Assembly: GCF_032452875.1 (NCBI RefSeq) | Contig: NC_083878.1 | Span: 59,749,378-59,813,377 of the forward strand | From: Bos javanicus | Lineage: Eukaryota > Chordata > Mammalia > Artiodactyla > Bovidae | DNA: 64,000 nt | Reading direction: 5' to 3' | Shown here: positions 63,538 through 64,000 of the stretch, piece after piece | Numbering within the stretch: position 1 is the stretch's first letter | How the letters are laid out: every line of letters begins with the position of its first letter | The notes under the pieces: model-generated | Databases searched by the model: none | The model's input: only the letters and a program-made list of their open reading frames with translations | Told to the model about the DNA's origin: nothing | Program-made: the position numbers and the translations under genes

Positions 63538-64000
63538 CTGTGGATAAGAAGAAAATGTTATTTACCTAATTTCCATTAATTTCACATGGCCACCATACAA
63601 ACTGAAATTAAAGACTAGAAAATGAAAATAATTATAGCTAGTACTTAATCCATGAGGTAATGAAATTTTTCCTGTTCATGTATTACGGTTAATAACAACC
63701 CAATCTTACAAAAATAGACACTAGATAACTAAAATGTGTATTCGATGAAATGAAAACAATACTTGTATTTCTATCATGAAATAATCATACAAATGCATAT
63801 AATAACAAGATATAAAAAATACTGCTTGGAATGAACTGAAATAATAAAACTATTAAAATACTTTACCTACAAAATTAGCATTAAGGGCAAAAATATTAGA
63901 AGCTGCCTCTCCACATTAAGTGGCATATACTCTAATATTTGGGAGTGAAAACTATTCTCAATAATTTGATAACTTTTCAATTGAAAATTTGTACTTTACA
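63538..64000 (-). other. Partial USP34 intron before exon 1
   Basis: AT-rich upstream intron; no further exon or repeat recognised. Confidence 0.7.

Noticed and set aside
1..64000. Search for an operon, defence system, phage or other undescribed multi-gene system
   Set aside because: All coding evidence resolves to spliced USP34 exons or transposon remnants in an AT-rich mammalian intron landscape.

Overview
This is a mammalian genomic window from a ruminant, most likely a bovid. The ruminant call rests on the interspersed repeats: a nearly full-length BovB (RTE-type) LINE, BOV-A2 and Bov-tA SINEs, CHR/CHRL-type tRNA-derived SINEs and an artiodactyl L1 3' end. Older mammal-wide L2, MIR, L1M, Tigger and hAT relics lie between them. 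I cannot fix the species or chromosome from sequence alone.

The only host gene I can support is USP34 (ubiquitin carboxyl-terminal hydrolase 34), on the minus strand across the whole window. I placed 39 consecutive coding exons, numbered here 1 to 39 in transcription order from the right-hand end. They sum to 4,606 coding bases (1,535 codons plus one base), and all 38 complete introns are GT-AG. The reading frame stays open through every junction. Neither the start codon nor the stop codon is in the window, so this is an internal slice. Residue numbers below count from the first codon of window exon 1. From memory of the human protein (about 3,546 aa, catalytic Cys1903 and His2164), the slice would be roughly human residues 1517-3051. 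The 261-residue Cys-to-His spacing seen here matches that.

Layout from right (5' of the gene) to left (3'): exons 1-9 (63.5-45.0 kb) encode helical scaffold upstream of the protease domain. Exons 10-20 (44.5-30.1 kb) encode the USP catalytic domain, with the Cys box in exon 10, the finger CXXC in exon 15, the His box in exon 17 and the FND Asp in exon 18. Exons 21-39 (23.9-0.5 kb) encode the long helical C-terminal scaffold, including an acidic Glu run (exon 29) and an unusually large 635-bp exon (35).

The introns carry the rest. The largest, between exons 8 and 9 (7.6 kb), holds a probable solo LTR, a Bov-tA SINE, a striking ~350-bp hairpin-like element and the decayed BovB. The 6.1-kb intron between exons 20 and 21 holds nested transposons: an L1 inside a hAT element, and a SINE inside Tigger2. 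Nearly all LINE sequence is antisense to USP34.

I found no bacterial-type system, CRISPR array, functional RNA gene or second protein-coding gene. The most unexplained structure is the inverted repeat around 47.25-47.60 kb. Another item worth checking is a tandem (NAGNAG) splice acceptor on the exon that carries the catalytic cysteine.
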